In this document: positions 54,157 through 63,779 of the stretch, piece after piece
Layout of the letters: each line of letters begins with the position of its first letter
How positions within the stretch are numbered: the stretch's first letter is position 1
Origin: HK1 sp965220535
Lineage (GTDB): Bacteria > Pseudomonadota > Gammaproteobacteria > HK1
NCBI GenBank assembly: GCA_965220535.1
Contig: OZ244833.1
Span: 2,418,001-2,482,000, forward strand
Direction: 5' to 3'
Length of the DNA: 64,000 bases
Notes under the pieces: generated by a model
What the model was told of the DNA's origin: nothing
Database searches by the model: none
What the model saw: the letters and a program-made list of their open reading frames with translations, nothing else
Translations under genes and position numbers: made by a program

Positions 54157-54914
54157 GTCGACCGGTTCTGCAGGCGCAAGGCCTCGTCAAACGCTATGGC
54201 CATGTCGTGGCGATGGACGATTGCGATTTCGAACTCGAGGCGGGAGAGATCCTCGCGGTGATCGGGGATAACGGCGCCGGGAAATCCACCTTGATCAAGG
54301 CCCTTTCCGGTGCGGTGATCCCCGATGCCGGCGAAATTCGTCTCGACGGTCGAAGCGTCGCCTTTCAATCCCCGATCGAAGCCCGTCGCGCCGGTATCGA
54401 AACCGTCTACCAGAACCTCGCCCTTTTGCCCGCCCTTTCGATTGTCGACAATATGTTCTTGGGGCGCGAAATTCGTAGCCCCGGCTTCCTCGGCCGAGTC
54501 TTGCGCCGTCTCGATCGAGACGAAATGCGCTCGATCGCGCGCAAGAACCTCACGGAACTCGGGCTGCTGACGATCCAGGATATCGACCAAGCGGTCGAAA
54601 CCCTCTCCGGCGGTCAGCGGCAGGGGGTGGCGGTGGTGCGGGCGGTGGCATTCGGCTCCAAGGTCGTGATCATGGACGAGCCGACCGCCGCCCTCGGCGT
54701 GCGCGAGGGTCGGCGGGTTCTGGATCTGATCCGGGAGGTTCGGGATCGCGGGCTGCCGATCGTCTTGATATCGCACAATATGCCGCATGTTTTCGAGGTC
54801 GCGGATCGGATCCACGTGCACCGTCTCGGCAAGCGGATCGCGATATTGGACCCCGCCGACGTCGATATGTCCGATGCGGTGGCCATCATGACCGGAGCGA
54901 TCGATCCGCCTTGA
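54153..54914 (+). CDS. Sugar ABC transporter ATP-binding protein (FrcA-like)
   Basis: A 253-residue single-domain ATPase. Walker A is VIGDNGAGKSTLIKALSG, the Q-loop region is VYQNLALLPALSIVDN, the signature is LSGGQRQGVAVVRAVAF, Walker B is VVIMDEPTAALG and the switch histidine is in LISHNMPHV. A single ABC domain, rather than the tandem form of RbsA/XylG, is characteristic of the FrcA/BxlC-type subfamily. The start is GTG at 54153 inside the permease stop; the in-frame sequence further upstream is not homologous. Confidence 0.93.
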   Translation: MSRPVLQAQGLVKRYGHVVAMDDCDFELEAGEILAVIGDNGAGKSTLIKALSGAVIPDAGEIRLDGRSVAFQSPIEARRAGIETVYQNLALLPALSIVDNMFLGREIRSPGFLGRVLRRLDRDEMRSIARKNLTELGLLTIQDIDQAVETLSGGQRQGVAVVRAVAFGSKVVIMDEPTAALGVREGRRVLDLIREVRDRGLPIVLISHNMPHVFEVADRIHVHRLGKRIAILDPADVDMSDAVAIMTGAIDPP

Positions 54915-55008
54915 AGGCCCGGCCTTCGCTTCGAGTCTTCTGTCCCTTCCCATCTCTTCCCACTCCCATCCCACCCCACCTGCCACCGATATCGGAATAT
55001 CAAGCCCC

Positions 55009-55941
55009 ATGTATCTCGTTTGCGGAGAAGCGCTCTTCGATTGCTTTGTCGATGAGGAAAACTCGGGCCCCGAAGGCCTTCGAATCCATGCCGTTGCCGG
55101 CGGATCTCCTCTCAACGTCGCTCGCGGCATTGCGAGGATGGGCGGCAAAGCGGCTTTTTTCGGGGGGATATCGACCGACGATCTCGGCGCTCGGCTCTAC
55201 CGCCTGCTCGAGAGCGAAGGAGTCGAAACTCGCTTCGTGCAGCGGGTGGCGGCCTCGACGCCTTTGAGTTTCGTCGGCACCGACCCCGCGGGATTGCCGA
55301 GCTATGTCTTTTACAACCAAGGCACGGCGGAGTGCGCCATCACCGAGAATCTGCTCCCCGTCATCGACGAGAGCGTCTACGGGCTGCACGCAGGCTCCTA
55401 TCCGATGACCGTCGAACCGATCGCCGGTGCCCTTTTCGAGTTGGTCCGCCGGATGAAGGAATCGTTCATCTCCTTGGATCCGAATGTCCGCCCGGCCATC
55501 GTTCCCGATATGGATCGATGGCGGGAGCGGGTGGAGGCGATGGTGTCGTACTCCAATCTGGTGCGCACCTCTCGCGAGGATCTCGAGCATCTCTATCCGC
55601 ACGAGTCCTTGGATGAGATCGCTCGGCGTTGGCTCGCAAGCGGCCCCGATTTGGTCATCGTCACTTGCGGATACGACCCGGTGCTGGCTTGGAGCCGACG
55701 CTTCGATCGTATCGAGTGTCGTCCGCGATCGGTCGATGTCGTCGATACCGTCGGTGCCGGAGATACCTTCCAGGCCGCGCTGCTGACTCGGATCGCAGAG
55801 ATCGGGACCCCGAAGGAAATCGTGCGCAGCCTCGACGGGGATGCTTTGCGCAAGACCTTGGCTTTTGCGGCCTCGGCGGCGGTGGTTACCTGCCAAAGGC
55901 GAGGGGCGGACCTTCCCTCGAGGGCCGATATCGACGACTGA
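55009..55941 (+). CDS. PfkB-family sugar kinase (fructokinase-like, FrcK position)
   Basis: A 310-residue ribokinase-fold enzyme expected to phosphorylate the imported sugar. Seen: VCGEALFDCF at the start, the GGSPLNVARGIARMGGKAAFFGGIS substrate/lid segment in two parts, LDPNVRPAIV, and the anion-hole motif VDTVGAGDTFQAALL with the catalytic aspartate. The C-terminal SAAVVTCQRRGAD is also typical of fructokinases. It follows the ATPase by 94 bases, completing the frc-like order. Confidence 0.9.
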   Translation: MYLVCGEALFDCFVDEENSGPEGLRIHAVAGGSPLNVARGIARMGGKAAFFGGISTDDLGARLYRLLESEGVETRFVQRVAASTPLSFVGTDPAGLPSYVFYNQGTAECAITENLLPVIDESVYGLHAGSYPMTVEPIAGALFELVRRMKESFISLDPNVRPAIVPDMDRWRERVEAMVSYSNLVRTSREDLEHLYPHESLDEIARRWLASGPDLVIVTCGYDPVLAWSRRFDRIECRPRSVDVVDTVGAGDTFQAALLTRIAEIGTPKEIVRSLDGDALRKTLAFAASAAVVTCQRRGADLPSRADIDD

Positions 55942-56278
55942 TCTTCGCTATCTTCGGCGCAAAGCGGGGGCGTTCGAATCGCCTTGCGATGCGATGCCCG
56001 GCGAAGGCTTCGTCTTGCGGGCTCGATGCGGATATCGGATTCGAAGGCGTGTCGAAAAGACGGCTTGTTTCCTTCCCGATCTCGGCCGATGGAGCGACCT
56101 TCCGAGCGAGCATCGAAAAAGCCCTCGGGCTCGGGCTTGCGCCGAAGCCCCGCGCCGAAGCCCCCGCTCGATTCAGACTATTGGGATAGACAATCGATCG
56201 GGATAGCCGATCGGGGCTCGGCATCTCGCCCATCGATCCGACCTTGCGCGGCTTCGATCGAAAAGCACCGCAAGGCCC
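55942..56278. other. Convergent intergenic region, no gene recognised
   Basis: A 337-base gap between the kinase and the M24 gene, which face each other. No clear terminator with a T-run was noticed and no protein-like frame is present. Confidence 0.45.
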
Positions 56279-57502
56279 TCAATCCAAAAGCCTCTCCTCC
56301 AGCGGATAAGCGGTCAGCATTTCATAGCCCTCCTCGGTAATCAGCACCTGTTGTTCGAGTTTGACGCCATCGCGCTCGCCGACGGCCCCGTGATAACTCT
56401 CCACACAAACGACCATCCCCGCTTCGAAAACCCCGTCGTAAACCGGCGAGTCGCGAAAAGAGGGTTTGATATAGGGATACTCGTCGCACATCCCGACCCC
56501 GTGCAGGGTGCATACATAAGCCTGTCGATGGAAGGCTTCGTCGGGGATATAAGCCTTTTTCTGAAAGTCTTCGAAACTCAAACCGGGGCGCAACAAAGCG
56601 AGGTTGTGTTCGATCTCGTCGAGCGCCAATCGATAGAGCCGCTTTTGTCGCTTGGTCGGACGGTTGCCGCATAAAAAGGTGCGCGAAATATCGGCGAAAT
56701 AACCGAAGGGACCGACCATATCGGTATCGAATCCCACCAAATCCCCCTCTTCGACACGCCGATCGCCGGCCTCCTGAAGCCACGGATTGATACGCGGCCC
56801 GGATGCCAACATCCGGCCTTCGTGCCAGTCCCCGTTATTGGCCAAGTTGGTATAGTTCAACAACCCCCATAGTTGCAACTCGTTGACCCCGGGTACGAGC
56901 GCTTCGCGCATCTTCGCGATGCCGTGTTCGGCAACCGCCACCGCCCAGCGAATGCAGTCGATTTCATCTTCGGATTTGATGATATGCGCCCGCTCGACGA
57001 TGGGAGCGGCATCGACGACTTCGATTCCGCGCCTTTCCAATCCTTGAACGATGCTCGGATTGACGTATTCCAAAGCCACGCGTCGATGACGAGCGCCGAT
57101 CTCGCTCAAATATTCGACGATATCGGCGGCGAGCGCCTCGGCGTGTTTCGGCAAATCGTCGCCGCCGGCGAAAAAGGAAATCGGCTGCGCCGAGCGGTAT
57201 TTTTCGACCGCCGGCGTTCGGATATAACCGTCGTGCAGCGCCAGCGGACCCTCGGCGGGGACGAAAAGATAAGTCGAGGGGATATGGGATTGAAAGAGCT
57301 GGTAACTGCGATAATCGATCGCATAACGCAGGCTGATCGGATTGACCAGCATGCACATCGCCACCTCGTTCGCTTTCAATAAATCGCGGATGCGCTGCAA
57401 ACGATATCGTTGCATGCGCTCCATATCGATATCGGGCAGCGCCCGCGTTTGCCGCAGATCGCTCCAGTTATCGTTCGCAATCAGATTCTCGACGGTGTTC
57501 AT
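56279..57502 (-). CDS. M24-family metallohydrolase, DddP-like (possible DMSP lyase)
   Basis: A 407-residue protein with the creatinase/aminopeptidase P pita-bread fold. Predicted metal ligands are D259, D261, D271, H334, E368 and E383, with the same D-x-D and D-x9-D spacing and E-x14-E spacing as DddP dimethylsulfoniopropionate lyases. Other DddP-like stretches are LVNPISLRYA, RMLASGPRINPWLQEAG, DMVGPFGYFADISRTF and TLHGVGMCDEYPYI. DddP cleaves DMSP to DMS and acrylate. Related M24 proteins include Xaa-Pro peptidases and ectoine hydrolases, so the reaction is not certain. Three 13-bp repeats lie 23 bases upstream of the ATG. The gene is alone on its strand. Confidence 0.8.
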   Translation of the reverse strand: MNTVENLIANDNWSDLRQTRALPDIDMERMQRYRLQRIRDLLKANEVAMCMLVNPISLRYAIDYRSYQLFQSHIPSTYLFVPAEGPLALHDGYIRTPAVEKYRSAQPISFFAGGDDLPKHAEALAADIVEYLSEIGARHRRVALEYVNPSIVQGLERRGIEVVDAAPIVERAHIIKSEDEIDCIRWAVAVAEHGIAKMREALVPGVNELQLWGLLNYTNLANNGDWHEGRMLASGPRINPWLQEAGDRRVEEGDLVGFDTDMVGPFGYFADISRTFLCGNRPTKRQKRLYRLALDEIEHNLALLRPGLSFEDFQKKAYIPDEAFHRQAYVCTLHGVGMCDEYPYIKPSFRDSPVYDGVFEAGMVVCVESYHGAVGERDGVKLEQQVLITEEGYEMLTAYPLEERLLD

Positions 57503-57524
57503 GGCCCTTGTGAATTTGCATTGT

Positions 57525-57563
57525 CAAATCGCATCGTGAAATCGCATCGTGAAATCGCATCGT
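57525..57563. repeat. Three 13-bp direct repeats upstream of the DddP-like gene
   Basis: Three consecutive exact copies of AAATCGCATCGTG, with a degenerate fourth, sit immediately 5' of the DddP-like start, in the leader or promoter. They could be operator iterons or slippage products. Confidence 0.9.
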
Positions 57564-57703
57564 GAAATTGTATTGCGATCTTCTTCGATGGTGGCGGATC
57601 GCAGTCCAAGCATATTTAGTAAAAACACACCCATGATTCCGTCGGTCGGTGCAGTCCCCGTCGTCGCCTCCCGCGGCCCCCGTGCGCCCGGCACGGTCAG
57701 CGA

Positions 57704-58634
57704 TCAATAGAGTTCGCTCATACCAAGCGCGGCCGCGAGATGCACAGGTCGCTGTTCGAGCGAGTCGTCGAGACACAGAGTCTTGTGCGATGTATGCGAG
57801 ATCAAGCCCCGCGCCCTCGGCTCGTCTTTTTCTCGGATCGCGGCGTGAAGCGGAGTGTCGTTGTACATAGGATTCTTGTCGGCGTTGCCTTGTTCGGCGG
57901 CATCGATAGCCCGAACGACATGCAGGTGTCCGTATTCACGGCCGATCTCGCGGGCGGTGAATCCCTGTTTGTTTTTCAGCGAAGCATCTGCTCCTGCGTC
58001 GACCGACATCGCAACCACGCCGTGCCCGCCTTAGCCCAGCCGCGACGAATAATTGGGAGTTGCTTTCGAAGCCGTCGGGATTCGCGCCCGCTTCGAGTGG
58101 CGATCTTGCCGCCCGCCCTTTGCCACCAAGCGCGGCATCGACCAACGCGGTCGCGCCGTTGTCGTTCTTCGCGTCCGCTTGTCACGTCCGCTTGTCGCAT
58201 CCACTTATTGCGTCCACGAGTTGCATCCACTTATTGCGTCAATCGGGGCTCCTGCCTCGATCAGCATTTTCATCCATCCCCTTGCCCGAAGGCTGCCGCA
58301 TCGTGGAGCGGCGTATCGCCGTCGCTGTGCGTCGGGATCGGCACCGGAATCCAAGACGATCTTTACGGTTTCGTCAGATCGATAATCATCGTTTCGTGCC
58401 GCAACACGGAAGAAGCAGCCACCCCTAATCGGGATCGGCTTTGTTCACATCGGCGCCGCGAGAGATGAGGGCTTGCACTTGGGCGGGCTCGCCCGAATGG
58501 TTCGCGCAGTTCGATACATCCGCTTTCGCCGTGGACGAGAGCACGTAAGCCAGCATCACCACCGAGCCGACAAGCGCAAAGAGCGCGGCGGTGATGACAA
58601 TGGCGAAAAGCAAGTCGTGCATTTTCTTGCTCAT
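57704..58634 (-). pseudogene. Ankyrin-repeat membrane protein gene with multiple frameshifts
   Basis: The gene starts well (AAAGGAGG eight bases before the ATG at 58634) with a single membrane segment (LLFAIVITAALFALVGSVVM), then a first ankyrin-like repeat (VQALISRGADVNKADPD). A TAG stop follows. Ankyrin repeats then reappear in shifted frames downstream: TVKIVLDSGADPDA, DGDTPLHDAAAFG, MLIEAGAPIDA, NDNGATALVDAALGG, and finally a 104-codon open stretch (57704-58018) with MYNDTPLHAAIREKDEP and RPVHLAAALGMSELY. At least four frameshifts or stops are needed to join them. A short CGTCCACTTATTG-type repeat at 58180-58240 sits inside. Ankyrin proteins are typical of host-associated bacteria. Confidence 0.88.
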
Positions 58635-58674
58635 CGGTAAACCCTCCTTTGAGTGAATGAATCGCATCGGACGA

Positions 58675-58872
58675 TCAGTGATCTTCGAGCCGCTCGGCGA
58701 GACCGGCTTCGCCGCCACCGATTCTTGCCGCGGCCAAGAATAGCCGAGAGTTCGTGCTCGTCAACGTATCGAGGCTCGCTTGGATATTCGCATATCCGCT
58801 GCTGCGCTCGGAACCGGCGAGAGATTGGATCTCCTCGATCTTTATATCTTTTTCGGCCAGTGTGTCGATCAT
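58675..58872 (-). CDS. Small helical hypothetical protein (65 aa)
   Basis: The product starts MIDTLAEKDIKIEEIQSL and is predicted to be mostly charged helix. It ends 41 bases upstream of the ankyrin gene start on the same strand. The ATG is preceded by TATAAAATAGG, which could be a -10 element for a leaderless message rather than a Shine-Dalgarno. It could be a truncated relic; evidence is modest. Confidence 0.4.
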   Translation of the reverse strand: MIDTLAEKDIKIEEIQSLAGSERSSGYANIQASLDTLTSTNSRLFLAAARIGGGEAGLAERLEDH

Positions 58873-59220
58873 CCTATTTTATAGAAACAAAACGAATATC
58901 GACCATCGATCCCGATCGTTTCCGTCGATCGAAAAAGGGCCGAAAAAAGGACCGAAAAAAGACCATAAATATCGAGGGTATTTCGCGCGGACCGATCGAC
59001 CGCCGACATTCACCGATCGCGCGATCTTCGATCAGTACTTCGCTTCGAAACGCTCGAGTGCTCGCCAAAAAAGCGATGCCATTCGATCCGACGAGCGAGG
59101 CGATGAATCCCGCATCGGCGGCTTTTCGCGGCTATCGAGCGTTTTGCCCTTGCCTTGTGAGAGTGCGAGGGTCGGCGGCGGGGTTCTCGGTGCGGGCTTT
59201 TTTTCGGCGATCAAGACATG
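58873..59220. other. Intergenic region, no gene recognised
   Basis: About 350 bases between the small helical gene and the terminator of the second Calx-beta gene; no protein-like frame or RNA feature noticed. Confidence 0.45.
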
Positions 59221-59256
59221 AAAAAAGGGCGGCTTCCTTGGCAAAGGAAGCCGCCC
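59221..59256 (-). terminator. Rho-independent terminator of the second Calx-beta gene
   Basis: A 13-bp perfect stem (59227-59239 with 59244-59256) with a four-base loop is followed on the minus strand by six Ts (59226-59221), about 90 bases past the stop. Confidence 0.93.
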
Positions 59257-59344
59257 GGATCACCGCTATCAGATAGATGTTTGTTCGCTCTTCGTTTTCT
59301 CGGAAACGATGCCTTGGCTCCGATCCTTGGCTCCGAAAAGCCGA

Positions 59345-61687
59345 TCAAAGCCCGGCGCTGTTGTTGACGAGAGCATCGCCGCCGGTGCGAGTCAATATTT
59401 GCACCGAGAAGGGACGATCCGATTTCACTTGGCATGAAAGACTCATCTCTTGCCAGCGATGATCGAGCAGATCCGCCAGTTCTTCGGCTTGGATATGCCG
59501 CACGTTATGACGCTCGATCGTCCCGAGGCCCACCGTATCGAGAACCGTGCCGTCATCCTCGGTGCACGTCAATTGGGTGAAGGTGCAGTGCTCTCCATCC
59601 GGCGCTGAACAACGGATGCGGACATTCGATATATCGGAACCGTCCGGAGTCGGGAGATAGCCGGTATCGGCGACATAGCGAATGTTGAAATCGGTGATGG
59701 TTCGAGCGTCTGCTTCGCATCGATCGATTTTGCTGCAGGCGAGGGCGGGGGACTCCATGCACATCTCTCTCTGCATACTATAGGTCTCAGTCAGTTTCTC
59801 GGTAGAGTCACCACTAGCTACTACTAGCTTACCCTTGTCATCTCGAACTAGTTTGCCATCCACTACTCTATATCTCATTTTTTCAATCACACTACCATTC
59901 GCAATCGCATCGGGTATGCACATATCATATTCATTAGCAGCCATCATCTGTTCACTTTCAGCCATCTCCTTTTCACGCGTACGCCGAGCTACTATATCCT
60001 CATTCGTAGCAACGTCCTTTCTTTTTGTCGCCGCGCACCCATCGACACACATCTGTTTTTCGTCACCGGTCTGATCCTTACAGTCATCGGACATCGCACA
60101 CTGTTCAACCTTCGCCTTTAATGCCGCTTCAGCGGCCATTAATGCCGTCTCAGCGGTATCTAAGGCCATCTCAGCGGTTTTTAAGTCCTCAGTAGCATTA
60201 TCTGATTTAGTCTTAGCATCTCTTTTGCAGCCATCGGCGTTACTGCTCAGAGCGCATGCTGCTTCCTCTATCCTCATCGTCTTCTCGTCATCTGATAGAT
60301 ATTCTAGTCTATTTACTGCTTCGACTATCCCATCGCATCGAGCAACCTCACCGCATAACCCGTCGATAGTAATTTCGGTTCTACACTCTCTGATTTCCTT
60401 ATCGATCTCACTCATCCGATCCCTCGCCAAGGGAAAGGCACTCATCAATGCTCCATCCATCTCTTCCCGGACACCATCGAGACACTCGTTCAGATAAGCC
60501 GATCGAACCGAATCATCGTTGGTCCACCGGCTCAATATCGCCGCGCTGTTGTTGATCAGGATATCTTCGCCGGAGCGAGTCCAAACCTGCGCAACGATAT
60601 CCATTTCGCTTCTGATATCGCAAGCCAGTCTTCCTTGTCCGGCTCCGGTCCAGTTTTCCCCGGTGATACCGATGATATCCCGCGCCCCCAAAGAATGGGT
60701 GCCTCTAGCCGGTATGCGAGAAAGGTACCACCCCTTGATGTTCGAGCCGTCTTGGGCGGTGCAATCGAGAAAAACGGCGCAACTTTCGCTTTCGTCCCGG
60801 CAGTGGATGCGTACGGTGGCTTGATCCGGGGCGGTGACCGGCGGAATGGCGTAGACGGTGGCTTTGACGGCAAGGTTTTCGGGGTCGGTCCCGGGAACGA
60901 CGCCCGGAGGCACGGGAAGGACATTATCGTCATCGATGATCGTGATTTGGATATCTCGGTCCAGATCCGAATAACCGCCGCCGGAGGCATCGATCCTGAC
61001 GATGATGACATCGTTCGTGTCGTCATCGTCTTGAATGGTTCCCACCGATATCTGCGTCGGCTGGCTCCAGCTGGCTTCGTCCAATATGAAAAAGTACCGA
61101 TTCAGGCTGATATCGGTGTCCTCGGGATGGGAGATGGCGATCTGCACGGGCTCGGTCGGTCGGTGCGAAAGGCTCACGCCGAAAACGCCGCGCTGCCCCT
61201 CGGGAACGTTCAACGCTTCGGTCGAAAGGACCAATCTCGCGTCCGGGTCGTATTTCAGATCGTCGATGACCTCGTGCTTGTTCGCGGCGGCGCATCGAGT
61301 GGGGCGATCTCCGCAGAATTCATAGCCCGATGCCCTTTGGTCCTCGCGGTCGCTATATTCGATACAAACCCTTGAATTATTCGCTTTGCGGAAGGGGGTC
61401 GCCGGGCCTTTTTCCGGCAGGACAACCCTTTCCATCTGGCAACCCTCCCGGTTCATATATCGGTAATTGACAGCGACGTCATGGTGGCACGAGTTTCTCA
61501 ACAAGAGGAATTCGTCGCCATTGGATTGGTCTTCATCGATGGAGGCGACGGTGCAGATATGTGCACCATCGGCAATAGCCTGATCTCCGTGCCCCAAGGA
61601 CTTGCCGGATGCCAGCAGAAGCATCGTTCCGACAATCACCCCGGTGCGAAAACTCGTCGCACCGAGAATCGCTTTGATCTGGTTCAT
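59345..61687 (-). CDS. Secreted Calx-beta protein with paired cysteine domain and inserted coiled coil
   Basis: A 780-residue protein. The start at 61687 has GGGAGG eight bases upstream and gives a signal peptide (TGVIVGTMLLLASGKSLG). Next come a cysteine-containing N-terminal domain (HICTVASIDEDQSNGDEFLL) and one Calx-beta-like module (LNVPEGQRGVFGVSLSHRP ... ITIIDDD). A first cysteine domain follows (VRIHCRDESESCAVFLDC ... DILINNSAAI). A region of about 230 residues rich in alanine, glutamate, lysine and cysteine with coiled-coil character follows, then the second cysteine domain (VRIRCSAPDGEHCTF ... DALVNNSAGL). The two cysteine domains match those of the 15408-18119 protein. The inserted region is coded by distinctly more AT-rich DNA (about 59750-60510), a sign of separate origin. 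Likely a surface protein. Confidence 0.85.
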   Translation of the reverse strand: MNQIKAILGATSFRTGVIVGTMLLLASGKSLGHGDQAIADGAHICTVASIDEDQSNGDEFLLLRNSCHHDVAVNYRYMNREGCQMERVVLPEKGPATPFRKANNSRVCIEYSDREDQRASGYEFCGDRPTRCAAANKHEVIDDLKYDPDARLVLSTEALNVPEGQRGVFGVSLSHRPTEPVQIAISHPEDTDISLNRYFFILDEASWSQPTQISVGTIQDDDDTNDVIIVRIDASGGGYSDLDRDIQITIIDDDNVLPVPPGVVPGTDPENLAVKATVYAIPPVTAPDQATVRIHCRDESESCAVFLDCTAQDGSNIKGWYLSRIPARGTHSLGARDIIGITGENWTGAGQGRLACDIRSEMDIVAQVWTRSGEDILINNSAAILSRWTNDDSVRSAYLNECLDGVREEMDGALMSAFPLARDRMSEIDKEIRECRTEITIDGLCGEVARCDGIVEAVNRLEYLSDDEKTMRIEEAACALSSNADGCKRDAKTKSDNATEDLKTAEMALDTAETALMAAEAALKAKVEQCAMSDDCKDQTGDEKQMCVDGCAATKRKDVATNEDIVARRTREKEMAESEQMMAANEYDMCIPDAIANGSVIEKMRYRVVDGKLVRDDKGKLVVASGDSTEKLTETYSMQREMCMESPALACSKIDRCEADARTITDFNIRYVADTGYLPTPDGSDISNVRIRCSAPDGEHCTFTQLTCTEDDGTVLDTVGLGTIERHNVRHIQAEELADLLDHRWQEMSLSCQVKSDRPFSVQILTRTGGDALVNNSAGL

Positions 61688-62213
61688 GCCACTGCCTCCC
61701 GTCATCAGTAAGGGTATCGAGTTTTGCGGAGATCGGAGATTCAGGCCCCCGGCCTTTGCGATAGGGTTTCGCATCCTGCGGCAGGTCGCCGATATCCGGG
61801 GGCGAGCGGCTTCGCCCAAGCATCCCGAAGGTGCGATAAAGCGCAAAATCGCGCGCCTAATTTACTACATTTCGCCCCCCTTCGTGCAATTTGACGAAAT
61901 GCGAGAAAGGGGAAAACTTCCCACGGCTCCTCGGCGAAAGCCCGCAAGAGCCGTCTATCGCTCGGGTATTTTCACCTTTTACGTGCCGGATCGTCGGTTT
62001 TTCGGGCGCATTTCCTCGGGCAATCGCCCGCGCCGACGCCCTTACCCCCGTCGAGGCTCGAAACCGCCGGTGACGGAAGGCCATCGACGCTTCGCCCTCC
62101 TCGCGGCGAGCCAACCCCGCCTGCAGGTCTCGGATAGCGGTGATTTTTCCTTTTCCCGAGCCTTTTCGGGGGGCTGCGAAAAGCCCTTTTCGCCGCTCGC
62201 ATCGGAGCATAAG
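61688..62213. other. Upstream region of the second Calx-beta gene
   Basis: About 525 bases without a recognisable gene; it must contain the promoter. The sequence grades into the tandem repeat array. Confidence 0.45.
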
Positions 62214-63670
62214 CCTTCGGAGGAAACGAAAACTCGCCCGCCGGCGGGATCGCAACATCGGAAGATCGCGCCCGGCATCGTTGCGGCGAGTTTTTCGGCA
62301 AGGCGGTGAGCGCTTCGATGCTTCGATCATCGGCCGATCGAGGCTCGGGTTTCCAAGACGATCCCTTCGAAAATCGCCGCTACCGGCCTTGCCGGTCGCC
62401 GCCGAACGTAGCCTCTTTTCCTGTGTCGCTGCTCGCATCGAGCCTAGGCCTTCGGACGAAACGAAGTCTCGCCTGTCCCCGGGACCGCGATATCCGAATG
62501 GTGCGCTCGTCGTCGCGGCGGGTTTTTCGGCCAAGCGGCGAGCGTTTCGAAGGCTCGATGATCGGCCGATCCCTTCGGACTCGGACCATGCCGATCGCCG
62601 CCGAACGTAGTTTCTACAAAGCCCTTGTCGCCGCCCGCACCGAGCCTAGGCCTTCGGAGGAAGCGAAGTCTCGCCTGCCGCCGGGATCGCGGTATCGGAA
62701 TGTCGCGCCCGGCGTCGTCTCGGCGGGCTTTTTTCGGCCAAGCAGTGAGCGCTTCGAAGGTTCGACGATATGCCGATCGAGGATCTAAGCCTCCAAGACG
62801 ATTCCCTCGAATTCGGACCGCACCGGTCGCCGCCGAACGCGGTCTCTACAAAGCCTTTGTCGCTGCCCGCACCGAGCCTAAGCCTTCGGAGGAAACGAAG
62901 GCCTGCCTGCCGCCGGGATCGCGGTATCGGAAGGTCGCGCTCGGCGTCGTCGCGGCGGGCTTTTCGGCCAAGCGGTCAGCGCTTCGAGGGTTTGTCGACT
63001 GGCTGATCAAGGGCTTGGATCTTCCGGACGATCCCTTCGAATTCGGACCGCACCGGTCGCCGCCGAACGCGGTCTCTTTATTGGTTGTCGCTGCCCGCAT
63101 CAAGCCTAAGCCTTCGGAGGAAACGAAGGCCTGCCTGCCGCCGGGATCGCGGTATCGGAAGGTCGCGCTCGGCGTCGTCGTGGCGGGCTTTTCGGTCAAG
63201 CGGTCAGCGCTTCGAGGGTTTGTCGACCGGCCGATCAAAGGCTTGGGTCTCCCAGAAGATCCCTTCGAATTCGGAGCGTGCCGGTCGCTGCCGAACGCGG
63301 TCTCTACAAAGCCCTTGTCGCCGCCCGCATCGAGCCTACGCCTTCGGACGAAACGAAGGCCCGTCTGTCCCCGGGAGCATGGCATCCGAATGATGCGTCC
63401 GGCATCGTCGGCGGGTTTTTCGGCCAAGCGTCGAGCGTTTCGAAGGCTCGACGATCGGCCGATCGATGATTCGGGTCTCCCGGCCGATCCCTTCGAACTC
63501 GGACCGTGCCGGTCGCCGCCGAACGCGGTCTCTTTATTGTTTGTCGTTGCCTGCATCAAGCCTAAGCCTTGGGATGAAACGAAGGCCTGCCTGTTCCCGG
63601 GATCGCGGCATCCGAATGGCGCTCGGCGTCGTCGCGGCGGGTTTTTCGGCCAAGCGGTGAGCGCTTAGAG
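62214..63670. repeat. Seven tandem repeats of about 202-235 bp
   Basis: The anchor CCTTCGGAGGAAACGAAG recurs at 62214, 62449, 62651, 62883, 63111, 63341 and 63567 (periods 235, 202, 232, 228, 230, 226). Each unit ends with a TTTTTCGGCCAAGCGGTGAGCG-like block. Long open frames through it are an artefact of few stops; unit lengths vary and are not multiples of three. It lies between the second Calx-beta gene and xseA. Confidence 0.92.
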
Positions 63671-63779
63671 GGCTCGACGACCTGCCGATCAAGGACTCGA
63701 GGATCCAAGACGATCCCTTCGAAAAATTGCGCCCTCGGATCGCGCCGGTCGGCGGCGGTCGAAAGAAGCGATCTTTTGC

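Noticed and set aside
57525..57563. CRISPR-like short repeats
   Set aside because: Thirteen-base units are directly adjacent with no spacers.
62140..63668. A 347-codon plus-strand frame and opposing frames through the 230-bp array
   Set aside because: Same reason: repeat units of varying length shift frame between copies and the products are low-complexity with no domain pattern.
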